A DNA stretch of 64,000 bases, taken from positions 17,166,994 to 17,230,993 of the forward strand of contig OX453272.1 in the NCBI GenBank assembly GCA_949710005.1, written 5' to 3'. Made by a program: the position numbers and the translations under genes. The notes under the pieces were generated by a model, which ran no database searches, was not told where the DNA came from, and saw only the letters and a program-made list of their open reading frames with translations. Shown piece after piece: positions 25,306 to 32,524 of the stretch (its first letter is position 1; each line of letters starts with the position of its first letter). The DNA is from Ricordea florida. Lineage: Eukaryota; Cnidaria; Anthozoa; Corallimorpharia; Ricordeidae.

Positions 25306-25592
25306 CGCTACCAGGAGCCCATCACCCGGAGCCTCCATACACACTATATCCTTGAGTCAACCTTTGCTCGTATCTTTTCATTTTTAGAACAGTCTCAAGA
25401 GAATATTTTGTGAGACGCTATCACTGGTTTGTGACTGCATGTGACGTAAAAGAACAACTTTGTTCTGATTGGACGGTACAATGCATTCGCGGGAATTCGA
25501 ACGACTAAAAATAGAAAGATACGGGCAAAGGTTGTCTCCTAGGGTTTATAAGGGACATGGAGGCTCCGGGTGATGGGCTCCTGATGCTACCT
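25306..25592. repeat. MITE with about 33-bp inverted ends
   Basis: The left end CAGGAGCCCATCACCCGGAG pairs with the right end CTCCGGGTGATGGGCTCCTG. Inner segments pair too (CCTTTGCTCGTATCTTT with its mirror). The element is about 287 bp. Confidence 0.75.
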
Positions 25593-25766
25593 AATCAGCG
25601 AGGACACCCGGGTTAACGCCTGGAAAATATCAGTAAGCGATTGCGTAAGGACATTTACAGGAGGAGCCGGCAGTCTCCTGAGGCTTTCACGGGAAAAACG
25701 CAAAGACCTAATTAGTCTTTTCAGAGAGCAATTTTGCGCCACAATTAGAGAAGTGTAGAGTAACAC

Positions 25767-25960
25767 TCGACATGAGAGAAAACATGACAACAATGTTAAA
25801 ATGAGAAATACGTTTGTCGCCTTAACGAGGAAAAAATATATACACATCGGGGGAAAGGGAGCTCGAGAAGGTTGTTCTGGGTGATGACTTTAACAATAAA
25901 AACATCACGTTTACCGTGAGTGTGTTGGGATTATTATTATCGCAGGCGATTTCCGACAAT
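25767..25960 (+). repeat. Possible 3' LTR of the BEL/Pao element
   Basis: This is the diverged direct repeat of 19575-19765, ending GCAGGCGATTTCCGACAA. The two copies bracket the BEL/Pao debris. Confidence 0.45.
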
Positions 25961-25999
25961 ATCAACTTTTAGTAATGAAAACCTGACAGTAAAGCAGCC

Positions 26000-26004
26000 G
26001 AAGC
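26000..26004 (+). repeat. Left target-site duplication GAAGC
   Basis: The same five bases follow the right inverted repeat at 41638-41642. Retroviral-type integrases make 4-6 bp staggered cuts; Polintons usually show 6 bp. The sixth base does not match on either side. Confidence 0.8.
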
Positions 26005-26241
26005 AGAGAGGGGGTAAACTACGGAGCTGGGACACAGGAATTAGTTTGATAAATCTCTGATTAAGTTTCTGATTAAGTTTTAAAAATAGTCTTAAAATTT
26101 AACCAGAGATTTATCAGATATTTATACAGCAATATTTCTAGGACACAGGTATTAATAATTATTATAAAAAAAATGATTTAAAGATAAGAAATAATTTACA
26201 AAATTAGAAATGGGCCCCTTAGCTGATCAATTAAACGATTT
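26005..26241 (+). repeat. Left terminal inverted repeat, 237 bp
   Basis: It matches the complement of 41401-41637 at every position but one (26214, G here and A in the right copy's sense). It includes the promoter box and the first eleven codons of the adjacent gene. Internal repeats (TAAATCTCTGATTAAG, TTTCTGATTAAG) occur near the outer end. Confidence 0.95.
26177..26186 (+). promoter_or_regulatory. TTTAAAGATA box upstream of the zinc-ribbon gene
   Basis: It lies 28 bases before the ATG at 26210. It is inside the left inverted repeat and therefore identical to the box of the polymerase gene. Confidence 0.6.
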
Positions 26242-26692
26242 ATATATTTATGAACTAAAAAGAATCGCGAAAGAGTTAAAAATAAAAGGAAGATCAAAAA
26301 TGAATAAAGAAGATTTTATTAATGAGATTAAAAAATTTAAAAAGGAGGAAATTATTAATTTAATTGAAAAAGTTACTACTACTAGCATTTATATTTGTAT
26401 TCATGGAAAACTTAAATATTTTTGTAAAGAATGCGGTGGATCACAAATATGCGAGCATGATAGAATTAAGTATGCTTGTAAAAAGTGTAGAGGATCACAA
26501 GTATGCAAACACAATAAATATAAGTATCGTTGTAAAGAATGCGGTGGGTCGCAAATATGCAAACATAATAAACAAAAACAACAATGTAAAGAATGTGGAG
26601 GGTCACAAATATGTGAACATGGTAAACAAAAAGCTTCTTGCAAGGAATGTAGAATAAAATTGAAAAAAATGAATTATGATTTAAAGATATAA
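26210..26692 (+). CDS. SAP/Rho_N-like domain plus zinc-ribbon repeats, 160 aa
   Basis: The function is unknown; the layout suggests nucleic-acid binding. Residues 1-50 resemble a SAP or Rho_N-type helical domain (LYIYELKRIAKELKIKGRS). Residues 63-150 consist of five copies of an 18-residue unit, CxHx6CxxCx5, typified by CEHDRIKYACKKCRGSQV. Each is well placed to bind zinc. Similar CxH...CxxCGGS repeats are known to me from large DNA viruses. The first eleven residues are encoded inside the inverted repeat and match the polymerase start (MGPLADQLNDL against MDPLADQLNDL). The homology continues more weakly beyond the repeat (IKGRSxM against IQGRSDM). The gene is the leftmost one and runs towards the acidic gene 14 bases downstream. 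Confidence 0.75.
   Translation: MGPLADQLNDLYIYELKRIAKELKIKGRSKMNKEDFINEIKKFKKEEIINLIEKVTTTSIYICIHGKLKYFCKECGGSQICEHDRIKYACKKCRGSQVCKHNKYKYRCKECGGSQICKHNKQKQQCKECGGSQICEHGKQKASCKECRIKLKKMNYDLKI
26680..26688 (+). promoter_or_regulatory. TTTAAAGAT box upstream of the acidic protein gene
   Basis: It lies 22 bases before the ATG at 26707 and overlaps the last codons of the preceding gene (the DLKI end). Confidence 0.55.
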
Positions 26693-26706
26693 ATTAAATT
26701 ATTAAA

Positions 26707-27255
26707 ATGGATGAAAACGGATTTATTGAGTTCAAATATCTTAATGAAAAAAGACTTTGTTTTAATGATTTTATGAAGGTAATAAAGAGTCATTTAACAC
26801 ACACTATATCAAAAAATCTTGGTTTTATTGATGAAAAAAATGAAGGGATTTATTTTGAAATTTTGTATACTGATATGAATGGGGAAGAAGAGATTTTTGA
26901 TTTTTCTGATAATATAAAAAAATTTGTTGTGGATGATATATGCACCGATGATTTTGCTAGAGATTTAATAAATTTTATTAATGAAGAGTATTTAATATAT
27001 AACGGGGGTATTGATTATGGTGATGATGATATTGTTGATTATGGTGATGATCATTATAATATTAATAATTTTATTGTTGTTTCATTTAATGTTACTATAT
27101 ATGTAAATAAATATAAGTTATCACATAAACGTAAATTCTTCAAATACTTATATGATGATATAATGGCTACAGCATGGCATCCAGACAGGTATATGGATTG
27201 GTGTGTTGATATTGAGGGGTTGAAGTTATTGAAAGAGTTATGGGGCGAAGATTAA
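26707..27255 (+). CDS. Acidic protein of unknown function, 182 aa
   Basis: I do not recognise a characterised family. The protein is strongly acidic, with a low-complexity stretch of D, G and Y around residues 99-118. Its C-terminus reads YDDIMATAWHPDRYMDW. A W-HP-R...DW pattern near the end of short acidic proteins recurs in large DNA viruses and virus-like elements, in my recollection, but I cannot name a function. It starts 14 bases after the zinc-ribbon gene and ends facing the minor capsid candidate, with a hairpin between them. Confidence 0.6.
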   Translation: MDENGFIEFKYLNEKRLCFNDFMKVIKSHLTHTISKNLGFIDEKNEGIYFEILYTDMNGEEEIFDFSDNIKKFVVDDICTDDFARDLINFINEEYLIYNGGIDYGDDDIVDYGDDHYNINNFIVVSFNVTIYVNKYKLSHKRKFFKYLYDDIMATAWHPDRYMDWCVDIEGLKLLKELWGED

Positions 27256-27269
27256 TTAAAACTAATTAT

Positions 27270-27302
27270 GTTATATAACTCAAATAATAATGGTTATATA
27301 AC
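27270..27302. terminator. Hairpin between convergent genes
   Basis: GTTATATAAC occurs twice (27270-27279, 27293-27302). It is self-complementary, so the pair can form a 10-bp stem with a 13-base loop in transcripts from both sides. The place between two converging stop codons suggests 3'-end formation; this is inference. Confidence 0.5.
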
Positions 27303-27318
27303 AAAAGACAAAAAGGAC

Positions 27319-27329
27319 CAGCTGTGCTG
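27319..27329 (-). terminator. Small CAGC-GCTG hairpin after the minor capsid candidate gene
   Basis: CAGC-TGT-GCTG forms a 4-bp stem just beyond the stop codon of the minus-strand gene ending at 27334. Confidence 0.35.
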
Positions 27330-27333
27330 AAAT

Positions 27334-27969
27334 TTATCTAAATCTTAAACTAAAAGTTATGGGGGAACCCTTCAGATCAAGTTTTTTCCATTCATTGTCT
27401 AAGATGTTTAAATCAAAGTGGTTTATAACGCTATCATATTTTCGAACTGGAATTGTTGGATAATCTTTTGAGGGTATGTTTGCAAGTAGAGTTGATGGTG
27501 AGAGTTTCACAAGTTCTCCATATTTTGTTTTATTCATATATGAAGACTTATTATCAACTATACTACACATAAGTCTCAGTGGTTCCTTAATCTGTATATT
27601 TATGGGGTATAATTTACCAGGATTTATAAATTCAGGCACCCCTAAACCAATAGACAACCCTCTAGTAAGTTTAACTTTGAAATTCTTATTTGAATATAGA
27701 TAGTTAACAGTATCGGTCTCAATTATTGTTATCTTTTCCCTATCCGGATCATTAAAAAAGATCGATTGAATATTACGAAGAGAATATGTACCAGGTTCAA
27801 TTATTATGAAGCCCAGATTCATAGCATTGAATAATATCTGTTGATCCTTGAAATTAATCAATCTTTTGGTTTGTATATTACAATCTAGTAGCTGCATTTC
27901 CCGAATATTTTTCAGCGGAGGATCTAAATAAATCCTAGTTTCTGACTCATACATGGTAATGCTCAACAT
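27334..27969 (-). CDS. Putative minor capsid (penton-like) protein, 211 aa
   Basis: The sequence is rich in predicted beta strands and has no membrane segment. The last third carries LYPINIQIKEPLRLMCSIVD and then VINHFDLNILDNEW near the end. Proteins of this size with such a C-terminal half accompany the capsid gene in related cnidarian elements as I remember them, and a single-jelly-roll penton is an expected Polinton product. The assignment is by position, size and beta character, not by a diagnostic motif. I considered and dismissed the cysteine protease: there is no ordered H...D/N...Q...C set. Confidence 0.45.
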   Translation of the reverse strand: MLSITMYESETRIYLDPPLKNIREMQLLDCNIQTKRLINFKDQQILFNAMNLGFIIIEPGTYSLRNIQSIFFNDPDREKITIIETDTVNYLYSNKNFKVKLTRGLSIGLGVPEFINPGKLYPINIQIKEPLRLMCSIVDNKSSYMNKTKYGELVKLSPSTLLANIPSKDYPTIPVRKYDSVINHFDLNILDNEWKKLDLKGSPITFSLRFR

Positions 27970-27998
27970 TTTTATTTTGATTACACCATATTCATTTT

Positions 27999-28004
27999 TT
28001 TAAA
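27999..28004 (-). promoter_or_regulatory. TTTAAA box of the minor capsid candidate gene
   Basis: It lies 30 bases before the ATG at 27969. It lacks the following GAT seen in most other boxes of the element. Confidence 0.4.
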
Positions 28005-28017
28005 TTTTATATAATAA

Positions 28018-28036
28018 CCGACTTACGCGTAAGCCG
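28018..28036 (-). terminator. Hairpin with CTTACGCGTAAG core, copy 1
   Basis: The perfect 12-bp palindrome sits at 28022-28033 and the flanking bases extend the pairing (CGGCTTACG with CGTAAGTCG, one G-T wobble). An A/T run follows. Confidence 0.5.
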
Positions 28037-28073
28037 AAAAAAATTGTTATGTTAATTAACCTGTGATAAAAAA

Positions 28074-28092
28074 CGACTTACGCGTAAGCTGA
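28074..28092 (-). terminator. Hairpin with CTTACGCGTAAG core, copy 2
   Basis: The palindrome at 28077-28088 is 55 bases from copy 1 and directly follows, in transcript sense, the gene ending at 28106. It probably marks that gene's 3' end. An operator role cannot be excluded. Confidence 0.5.
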
Positions 28093-28105
28093 AAAAGCCA
28101 AACAT

Positions 28106-29671
28106 CTACCGAAATAGATACCACGCTAATCCACCAGCGACAATTATAAATGCTAATATATTATTTTCATGTTGAGTTGAGTCAATATTATTTTCCTGTT
28201 TCATCGAGTCTGTTTTCGTTGAGGTTTTTGGTTCCTTTGGGTTTTTCTTCGTTTCAGTTTTATCTTCCAGGAGAATATGAGGTAACTTTAAATTTGAAGA
28301 CCCTAAATTATGACTTATTCCAACTTGTTTTGCTTCAGTGTTTATGGAATTATTCACTCCAAAATTCATATCATTACTCGCTTTCATAAGTTTGTTGTTA
28401 AAACCTGTAACGCTTTCAGTATTGATTATCATATTACTTGGCATCAACCACACACCAGGAGCAATAGCTAAATCAAGCCGTAATTTTGCTTCTTGTACAG
28501 ATAATTGATACCTTTGGATAGAACTAGAAATATCATTCTCAATCACACTACTTTCAAATAAAGCCAAGAATTCTTGTTGTGTCTCAATCGCGCCACCGCC
28601 ATTACCATAAATTGAATTTCTAGTGTTAACTTGAGCTCCTAATATACAGTAAACAAAAGCTTCAGCGGATCGATTTAATCTACCAAGTCCAGCTTTAGTG
28701 AGTCCATGGCCACTTGTAGGGATAAACCAAGCATATTTGAAATCAGCAAAGTCATCATTACGTATAAATGAGATTAGATTACCCTTTTCCTTCTTTCCTC
28801 CTTCATCAGCGAATTTACCACCTTCACCGGGCCATCGATCTGCTTCAACATCATAATTCCTTACAATATGTATATTTTGATATCCACCACCTTTCCCATG
28901 ATATCCAGAACCATAATCAAGGAATATATCGCCCAATCCGCCGTTTCTACCACCTTTCCATCTAAAGTCAGAATTATTAGCAATTCCAAATTCAGCGCAC
29001 AATCGTTGATATGCAACTTTACTATATGGATTATTATTTATCACAAAAGGTTGCTCATCAGGTAAGGGAAGACTCAATTCATATAATATCCGCCTTATTG
29101 TGAAATATATATGAAACTTAATGAAGCTATTCACTACTTTGGGATAATTTAGACTTTCAAAAGGACTTATCCCACAACCAGATGTTGCGCACCAAACTGC
29201 AAAGTTAAGTTGTTGAGGCCAATAATTCATATCAGGTCCGTTCAACCATTTTCTACTCTGTTTACCAAATTTGAAAGTTACAACTTGTGATTTAAATATG
29301 TTTCTCATCTTTGCTGTAAATTTCTTCGTATTTGACACGTATATATCCAGATAGGTTAGCATTTTTGTTATATCAGTTGAAAAGTCATCAAAATTAACAG
29401 CTGGTATTGGATAAGATTGATTAGTCAATGTTAAACTTTTTGGGAATGAACTCAATTCATCAGAGGTAAGCCCCAAATCTTTCCATAAAAGTCTTTTCAT
29501 ATTAGGTGATATGTCATCAGTCCATGTTTTTCCAGTAGGATCATCATTTGTCATTATTGTTGTTCCATCAACTTTCCACTTAATGTAACCTCCATATGGA
29601 TCAGACACAAATATAAATTGACTGTGATCAGCCCTTGGGTACATATTTCTGAAATCATTGTATAATCCCAT
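28106..29671 (-). CDS. Conserved cnidarian-Polinton virion-type protein with C-terminal anchor, 521 aa
   Basis: I recognise this as a protein that recurs in cnidarian Polinton-like gene sets, but no biochemical role is known to me. Features in order: an aromatic-rich N-terminal part, a conserved centre with WPQQLNFAVWCATSGCGISP (about 151-170) and YQRLCAEFGI (221-230), and a glycine-rich segment (about 240-292). The conserved GRLNRSAEAFVYCILGAQVN (330-349) and a helical segment QRYQLSVQEAKLRLDLAIAP (386-405) follow. A basic, polar linker leads to a single C-terminal membrane span (about 503-520). Length and position in the capsid block suggest a structural protein anchored in an internal membrane. 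Confidence 0.6.
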   Translation of the reverse strand: MGLYNDFRNMYPRADHSQFIFVSDPYGGYIKWKVDGTTIMTNDDPTGKTWTDDISPNMKRLLWKDLGLTSDELSSFPKSLTLTNQSYPIPAVNFDDFSTDITKMLTYLDIYVSNTKKFTAKMRNIFKSQVVTFKFGKQSRKWLNGPDMNYWPQQLNFAVWCATSGCGISPFESLNYPKVVNSFIKFHIYFTIRRILYELSLPLPDEQPFVINNNPYSKVAYQRLCAEFGIANNSDFRWKGGRNGGLGDIFLDYGSGYHGKGGGYQNIHIVRNYDVEADRWPGEGGKFADEGGKKEKGNLISFIRNDDFADFKYAWFIPTSGHGLTKAGLGRLNRSAEAFVYCILGAQVNTRNSIYGNGGGAIETQQEFLALFESSVIENDISSSIQRYQLSVQEAKLRLDLAIAPGVWLMPSNMIINTESVTGFNNKLMKASNDMNFGVNNSINTEAKQVGISHNLGSSNLKLPHILLEDKTETKKNPKEPKTSTKTDSMKQENNIDSTQHENNILAFIIVAGGLAWYLFR

Positions 29672-29697
29672 CTTATTTATCTTGATAATAGGATGTT

Positions 29698-29703
29698 TTT
29701 AAA
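29698..29703 (-). promoter_or_regulatory. TTTAAA box of the 521-aa gene
   Basis: It lies 27 bases before the ATG at 29671. The sequence reads GATTTAAAAACATC in gene sense. Confidence 0.45.
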
Positions 29704-29771
29704 TCAATACCGTTCTTTCCTAATACCAGCAAAACAATTAAATCCCACATCAGTTCTCTCATATGAAATTT

Positions 29772-30404
29772 TCAGTGTTCTCGACCGGTTCTTTCCCTCC
29801 CTTCGGTCAGGTCCTTTAATATTTCCGCTCGAACCTCTGTTCTTATCTGATTCATATTTAAGTTTTTTTCTGTATCTTTCTGGGTTTTTTGGCGGATTTC
29901 TAGTTTTAGTTTTTCAAACTTGTCAACCTCTGATAAAATTAAAGAAAATTCTTGGTCGGATATAGCGTTATCTTTTAGAGCCTTTGAAACCAAGTCGTGA
30001 ATGGTATTTACTTTTGCTTTTGCCAGAGAAACTGTCTGTTCATGTTTACTAACTTTATTAGAAAGTCGTTTGGAAGACGAGCCGAATAAAACTGATATTC
30101 CTCCACAAATTCCTCCAACCGCTCCTAATGGTATACCAAAAGCAGCACCAAAACCAGTAAGGGAGGTCCCAAGTCCACTTGCAGATAGAATAACTGAAAG
30201 CACTCCACTACAAACACTGATTTTTGTAAATATACCTCTTGCTCTATTGTATTTTTTCCTAACATCCTCGTAATGTTTAATTTCCTTTTGAAGATTATTT
30301 AATACTTCACATGACTTTTGTAGTCTGAAATTAACCGACTGAAATGAGGAACTCGGGTCTGAATTAACAGGCACATTAGGATAAATTATATTGTAGTCAT
30401 CCAT
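29772..30404 (-). CDS. Membrane-hairpin protein, 210 aa
   Basis: The central residues 58-108 are hydrophobic and glycine-rich (SVILSASGLGTSLTGFGAAF and GIPLGAVGGICGG). They are flanked by charged helical or coiled-coil regions (28-55 and 110-200). The pattern suggests two closely packed membrane spans with both ends on the same side. The family recurs in cnidarian Polinton-like elements. Candidates are a virion membrane protein or a penetration protein; no motif decides. The C-terminal codons fall in a GC-richer patch. Confidence 0.55.
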   Translation of the reverse strand: MDDYNIIYPNVPVNSDPSSSFQSVNFRLQKSCEVLNNLQKEIKHYEDVRKKYNRARGIFTKISVCSGVLSVILSASGLGTSLTGFGAAFGIPLGAVGGICGGISVLFGSSSKRLSNKVSKHEQTVSLAKAKVNTIHDLVSKALKDNAISDQEFSLILSEVDKFEKLKLEIRQKTQKDTEKNLNMNQIRTEVRAEILKDLTEGRERTGREH

Positions 30405-30429
30405 ATTGTATTTTACTGATCAACATGAT

Positions 30430-30438
30430 ATCTTTAAA
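30430..30438 (-). promoter_or_regulatory. TTTAAAGAT box of the 210-aa gene
   Basis: The TTTAAA at 30433-30438 lies 29 bases before the ATG at 30404 and is preceded by GAT and followed by GATATC in gene sense. Confidence 0.6.
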
Positions 30439-30456
30439 TCGATACGAATACGTACG

Positions 30457-31689
30457 TTACTTTCTATTCTTTACCCTTTCCACAAAATATAGAACCACAG
30501 CCATTATCAAAAGCCAAGCGTTCTTACCTAAAAACCCAATAACCTCACCCGCCGTTTTGAATAGAAAGCTTACAATCGCTCCAACCATCCCTGGTAATAT
30601 TTCACCGAGTTTTTTACCAAGAGTTTTCAAACCATTACCAACACCTTTACCAAATTTGTCTAGACCTTTAGAAAGATTAGAAACGATTACACCAATTACT
30701 ACACCAACAGCACTCACAACCGCAAAGACTGTAAAACCATACTTTTTGAAGATGTACTTCACACGATCTCGTAATGGTAGATTTTTAATTATTTCTTCGT
30801 TTTTACTATCCAGATCAGCTATTTGTTCTTGATTTAAAATTATCATCTTTCTCGATAGTTCTTCAAATTTATTAACCCTATCTTGCAAACGATCTCTACT
30901 TTGTTCTAGATTTTTTAAATTTGATAATCCTCTTTTATTTTTTTCTAACTCATCTTTGTGTTTTTTTAATTCAACTAAAAGTTTATCAATCTCTATTTTA
31001 GATTCTATCTTCTGTTTAACTGCCGCATCTAAATAGCTTTCTGTTTCCGCGATTCTGGTTTGATGTTCCTCGATTATTCTTCGCTTCTCTTTATCATTAT
31101 TAATGTTTTGTTGTCTCTCAAAATCATTTATTTCCACTACTCTTCTTAAACCTTCTAATGCATTATTTAAATCCTTAATTTCTTCATTCTTTTTATTCAA
31201 TTGCGATAAAATATCATCATTAGCTTCAACAATTTCTTCTGCTTTAGGACCTAAAGCATTTTTAATTGTTTTTGGTAATTTTTTGTTCACGTCACCATTC
31301 TTATCGAATAAATCATACCATACAATTTTATCAGGATTACTGCGTGGGATTGCAACTTTTATTTTACCCCACTCATCATATCTGAAAAGAAAACTAGGTT
31401 TAGCATGTGGTAATTTTTTTAAAATATCACGCCAGGCTTTATCTTTGTTTTCTTCCATAGCATTCATATCTAGCTTTTCATTTGTTAATTGTGTATATCC
31501 TGTTTTAGTTTTTGGTCTAGCACCCTCATCCTCATAATTCCTATAACCTCTAGTTGTAGATGTTACTCGAACTGGTATTTTTGATGGTTTTCTACCAAGT
31601 AGTGAACTTTTTTCATCAAAATCATCAGGATCATCTTCTTCCCCCAATCCAATGGGATCTTCTTTTGGTACTTCTGGGAATTCTGACAT
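30457..31689 (-). CDS. Coiled-coil protein with C-terminal membrane segments, 410 aa
   Basis: The acidic N-terminus (1-30) is followed by a basic linker containing NYEDEGARPKTKTGY (51-65), whose core GARPKTK also occurs in the polymerase. A globular part (85-150) with WGKIKVAIPRSNPDKIVWYD comes next. A long coiled coil (about 150-300), a basic loop, and three hydrophobic segments (about 318-338, 365-385, 391-403) complete it. The second inter-span stretch (SKGLDKFGKGVGNGLKTLGK) is amphipathic and glycine-lysine-rich. Such a layout fits a tail-anchored structural or membrane-active virion protein. It is a recurrent cnidarian-Polinton family of unknown role. Confidence 0.6.
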   Translation of the reverse strand: MSEFPEVPKEDPIGLGEEDDPDDFDEKSSLLGRKPSKIPVRVTSTTRGYRNYEDEGARPKTKTGYTQLTNEKLDMNAMEENKDKAWRDILKKLPHAKPSFLFRYDEWGKIKVAIPRSNPDKIVWYDLFDKNGDVNKKLPKTIKNALGPKAEEIVEANDDILSQLNKKNEEIKDLNNALEGLRRVVEINDFERQQNINNDKEKRRIIEEHQTRIAETESYLDAAVKQKIESKIEIDKLLVELKKHKDELEKNKRGLSNLKNLEQSRDRLQDRVNKFEELSRKMIILNQEQIADLDSKNEEIIKNLPLRDRVKYIFKKYGFTVFAVVSAVGVVIGVIVSNLSKGLDKFGKGVGNGLKTLGKKLGEILPGMVGAIVSFLFKTAGEVIGFLGKNAWLLIMAVVLYFVERVKNRK

Positions 31690-31713
31690 GATTTTTTACT
31701 GCATTAGTAAGAA

Positions 31714-31723
31714 ATCTTTAAAT
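31714..31723 (-). promoter_or_regulatory. TTTAAAGAT box of the 410-aa gene
   Basis: It lies 28 bases before the ATG at 31689. The downstream words TTTCTTACT and CAGTAAAAAAT are shared with the box of the 72-aa gene. Confidence 0.65.
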
Positions 31724-31756
31724 TAAAACATATACGATAACCTAAACCTAAAGGAT

Positions 31757-31767
31757 CAGCTACGCCG
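31757..31767 (-). terminator. Hairpin overlapping the stop codon of the 132-aa gene
   Basis: In gene sense CGGC-GTA-GCTG can pair (one G-T wobble) and the TAG stop begins in its loop. Confidence 0.3.
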
Positions 31768-32158
31768 AAAATAATTTACTAGCCATATAACCTAATGCCA
31801 ACATACCACCACCTACATATGCCATTTCACCCATTTTTTGGTTGCCACTTGGTCTATAATAATCAGAGAATTTTGGTTCATGCATTTGACTATATAATGC
31901 AAATTGTTCATTTGTTTTTGAAATATTTTTTGATGCTTGATATTTTTCATCTTTTTTCTTCATTTCCCAATCAATTAGTTTCTGTCTATTTTCCTGAAAT
32001 GTAGAATAATCTTTTTGATATTTTTCTAATGCCTTATCGTGTCTTATTTTCTCTGTATCTGTTTTATCACCTGAAAGATATTTTGCAAGATATGATCCAC
32101 CAACAAAGGCGGTTGCATTCAAAATAGCTCCTCCAATCAGCATTGCTATTGTTGCCAT
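31760..32158 (-). CDS. Small helical membrane-anchored protein, 132 aa
   Basis: An N-terminal hydrophobic segment (MATIAMLIGGAILNATAFVG) is followed by a charged helix (35-90; RHDKALEKYQKDYSTFQENR). The conserved motif EPKFSDYYRPSGNQKMGEM and a short hydrophobic tail (112-130) come last. The pattern RHDxAxExxQ ... PxxSDFYxPSxxQ is one I know from many cnidarian Polinton-type proteins. Its position between other small membrane proteins suggests a minor virion component. Function is unknown. Confidence 0.6.
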   Translation of the reverse strand: MATIAMLIGGAILNATAFVGGSYLAKYLSGDKTDTEKIRHDKALEKYQKDYSTFQENRQKLIDWEMKKKDEKYQASKNISKTNEQFALYSQMHEPKFSDYYRPSGNQKMGEMAYVGGGMLALGYMASKLFSA

Positions 32159-32180
32159 GTTTCTTCGCTTCTCTCAGGTC

Positions 32181-32186
32181 TATAAA
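32181..32186 (-). promoter_or_regulatory. TTTATA variant box of the 132-aa gene
   Basis: In gene sense it reads TTTATAGACC, 23-28 bases before the ATG at 32158, the same spacing as the TTTAAAGAT boxes. Confidence 0.4.
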
Positions 32187-32212
32187 CCAGCTTTGCTGGC
32201 CCGGCGAAGCCG
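32187..32212 (-). terminator. Twin GC-rich hairpins
   Basis: CCAGC-TTT-GCTGG (32187-32199) and CGGC-GAA-GCCG (32202-32212) stand side by side. They form a GC island in otherwise AT-rich DNA between two minus-strand genes, a suitable place for 3'-end formation of the upstream gene. Confidence 0.5.
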
Positions 32213-32263
32213 ATAAATCCTTAATTTGAGGTTCCTCCTTCGTTTCACTCAGTTCGGGGCTGG

Positions 32264-32482
32264 CTACGCCGGTAAAATCTTTTGATCCTCTAAATATGTT
32301 TTTAGGTACATACTACCCGACAATACAGCCACCCATTTAGCATAATTTGTAATACTTGAGGATGGGTCGTTCATAAATGATTCTTTCATAACCTTTTTAG
32401 CTACATAACCAACAGCAGCTGCTAACCCAATAAGTACTGCTGAATCAGTAACAGTTTTCACAAGTTTGTTTTCGTTTGACAT
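32264..32482 (-). CDS. Small two-span membrane protein, 72 aa
   Basis: Two hydrophobic stretches (about 10-28, SAVLIGLAAAVGYVAKKV, and about 46-60, AKWVAVLSGSMYLKTYLE) flank a conserved MNDPSSSITNY. It ends EDQKILPA. This small family recurs next to the same neighbours in cnidarian elements as far as I recall. The stop codon TAG sits inside a GGC-TAC-GCC mini-hairpin. Confidence 0.55.
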   Translation of the reverse strand: MSNENKLVKTVTDSAVLIGLAAAVGYVAKKVMKESFMNDPSSSITNYAKWVAVLSGSMYLKTYLEDQKILPA

Positions 32483-32507
32483 TATTTTTTTACTGTATCA
32501 GTAAGAA

Positions 32508-32516
32508 ACCTTTAAA
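32508..32516 (-). promoter_or_regulatory. TTTAAAGGT box of the 72-aa gene
   Basis: TTTAAA at 32511-32516 lies 29 bases before the ATG at 32482. Confidence 0.6.
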
Positions 32517-32524
32517 TCGCTTAC

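Noticed and set aside
26364-26657. Alternative frames over the zinc-ribbon gene
   Set aside because: They exist only because the gene is built of 54-base repeats; the frame with cysteine spacing is the real one.
27334-27969. Adenain-like cysteine protease
   Set aside because: No ordered H, D/N, Q, C residues; the sequence looks like a beta-rich capsid-type protein.
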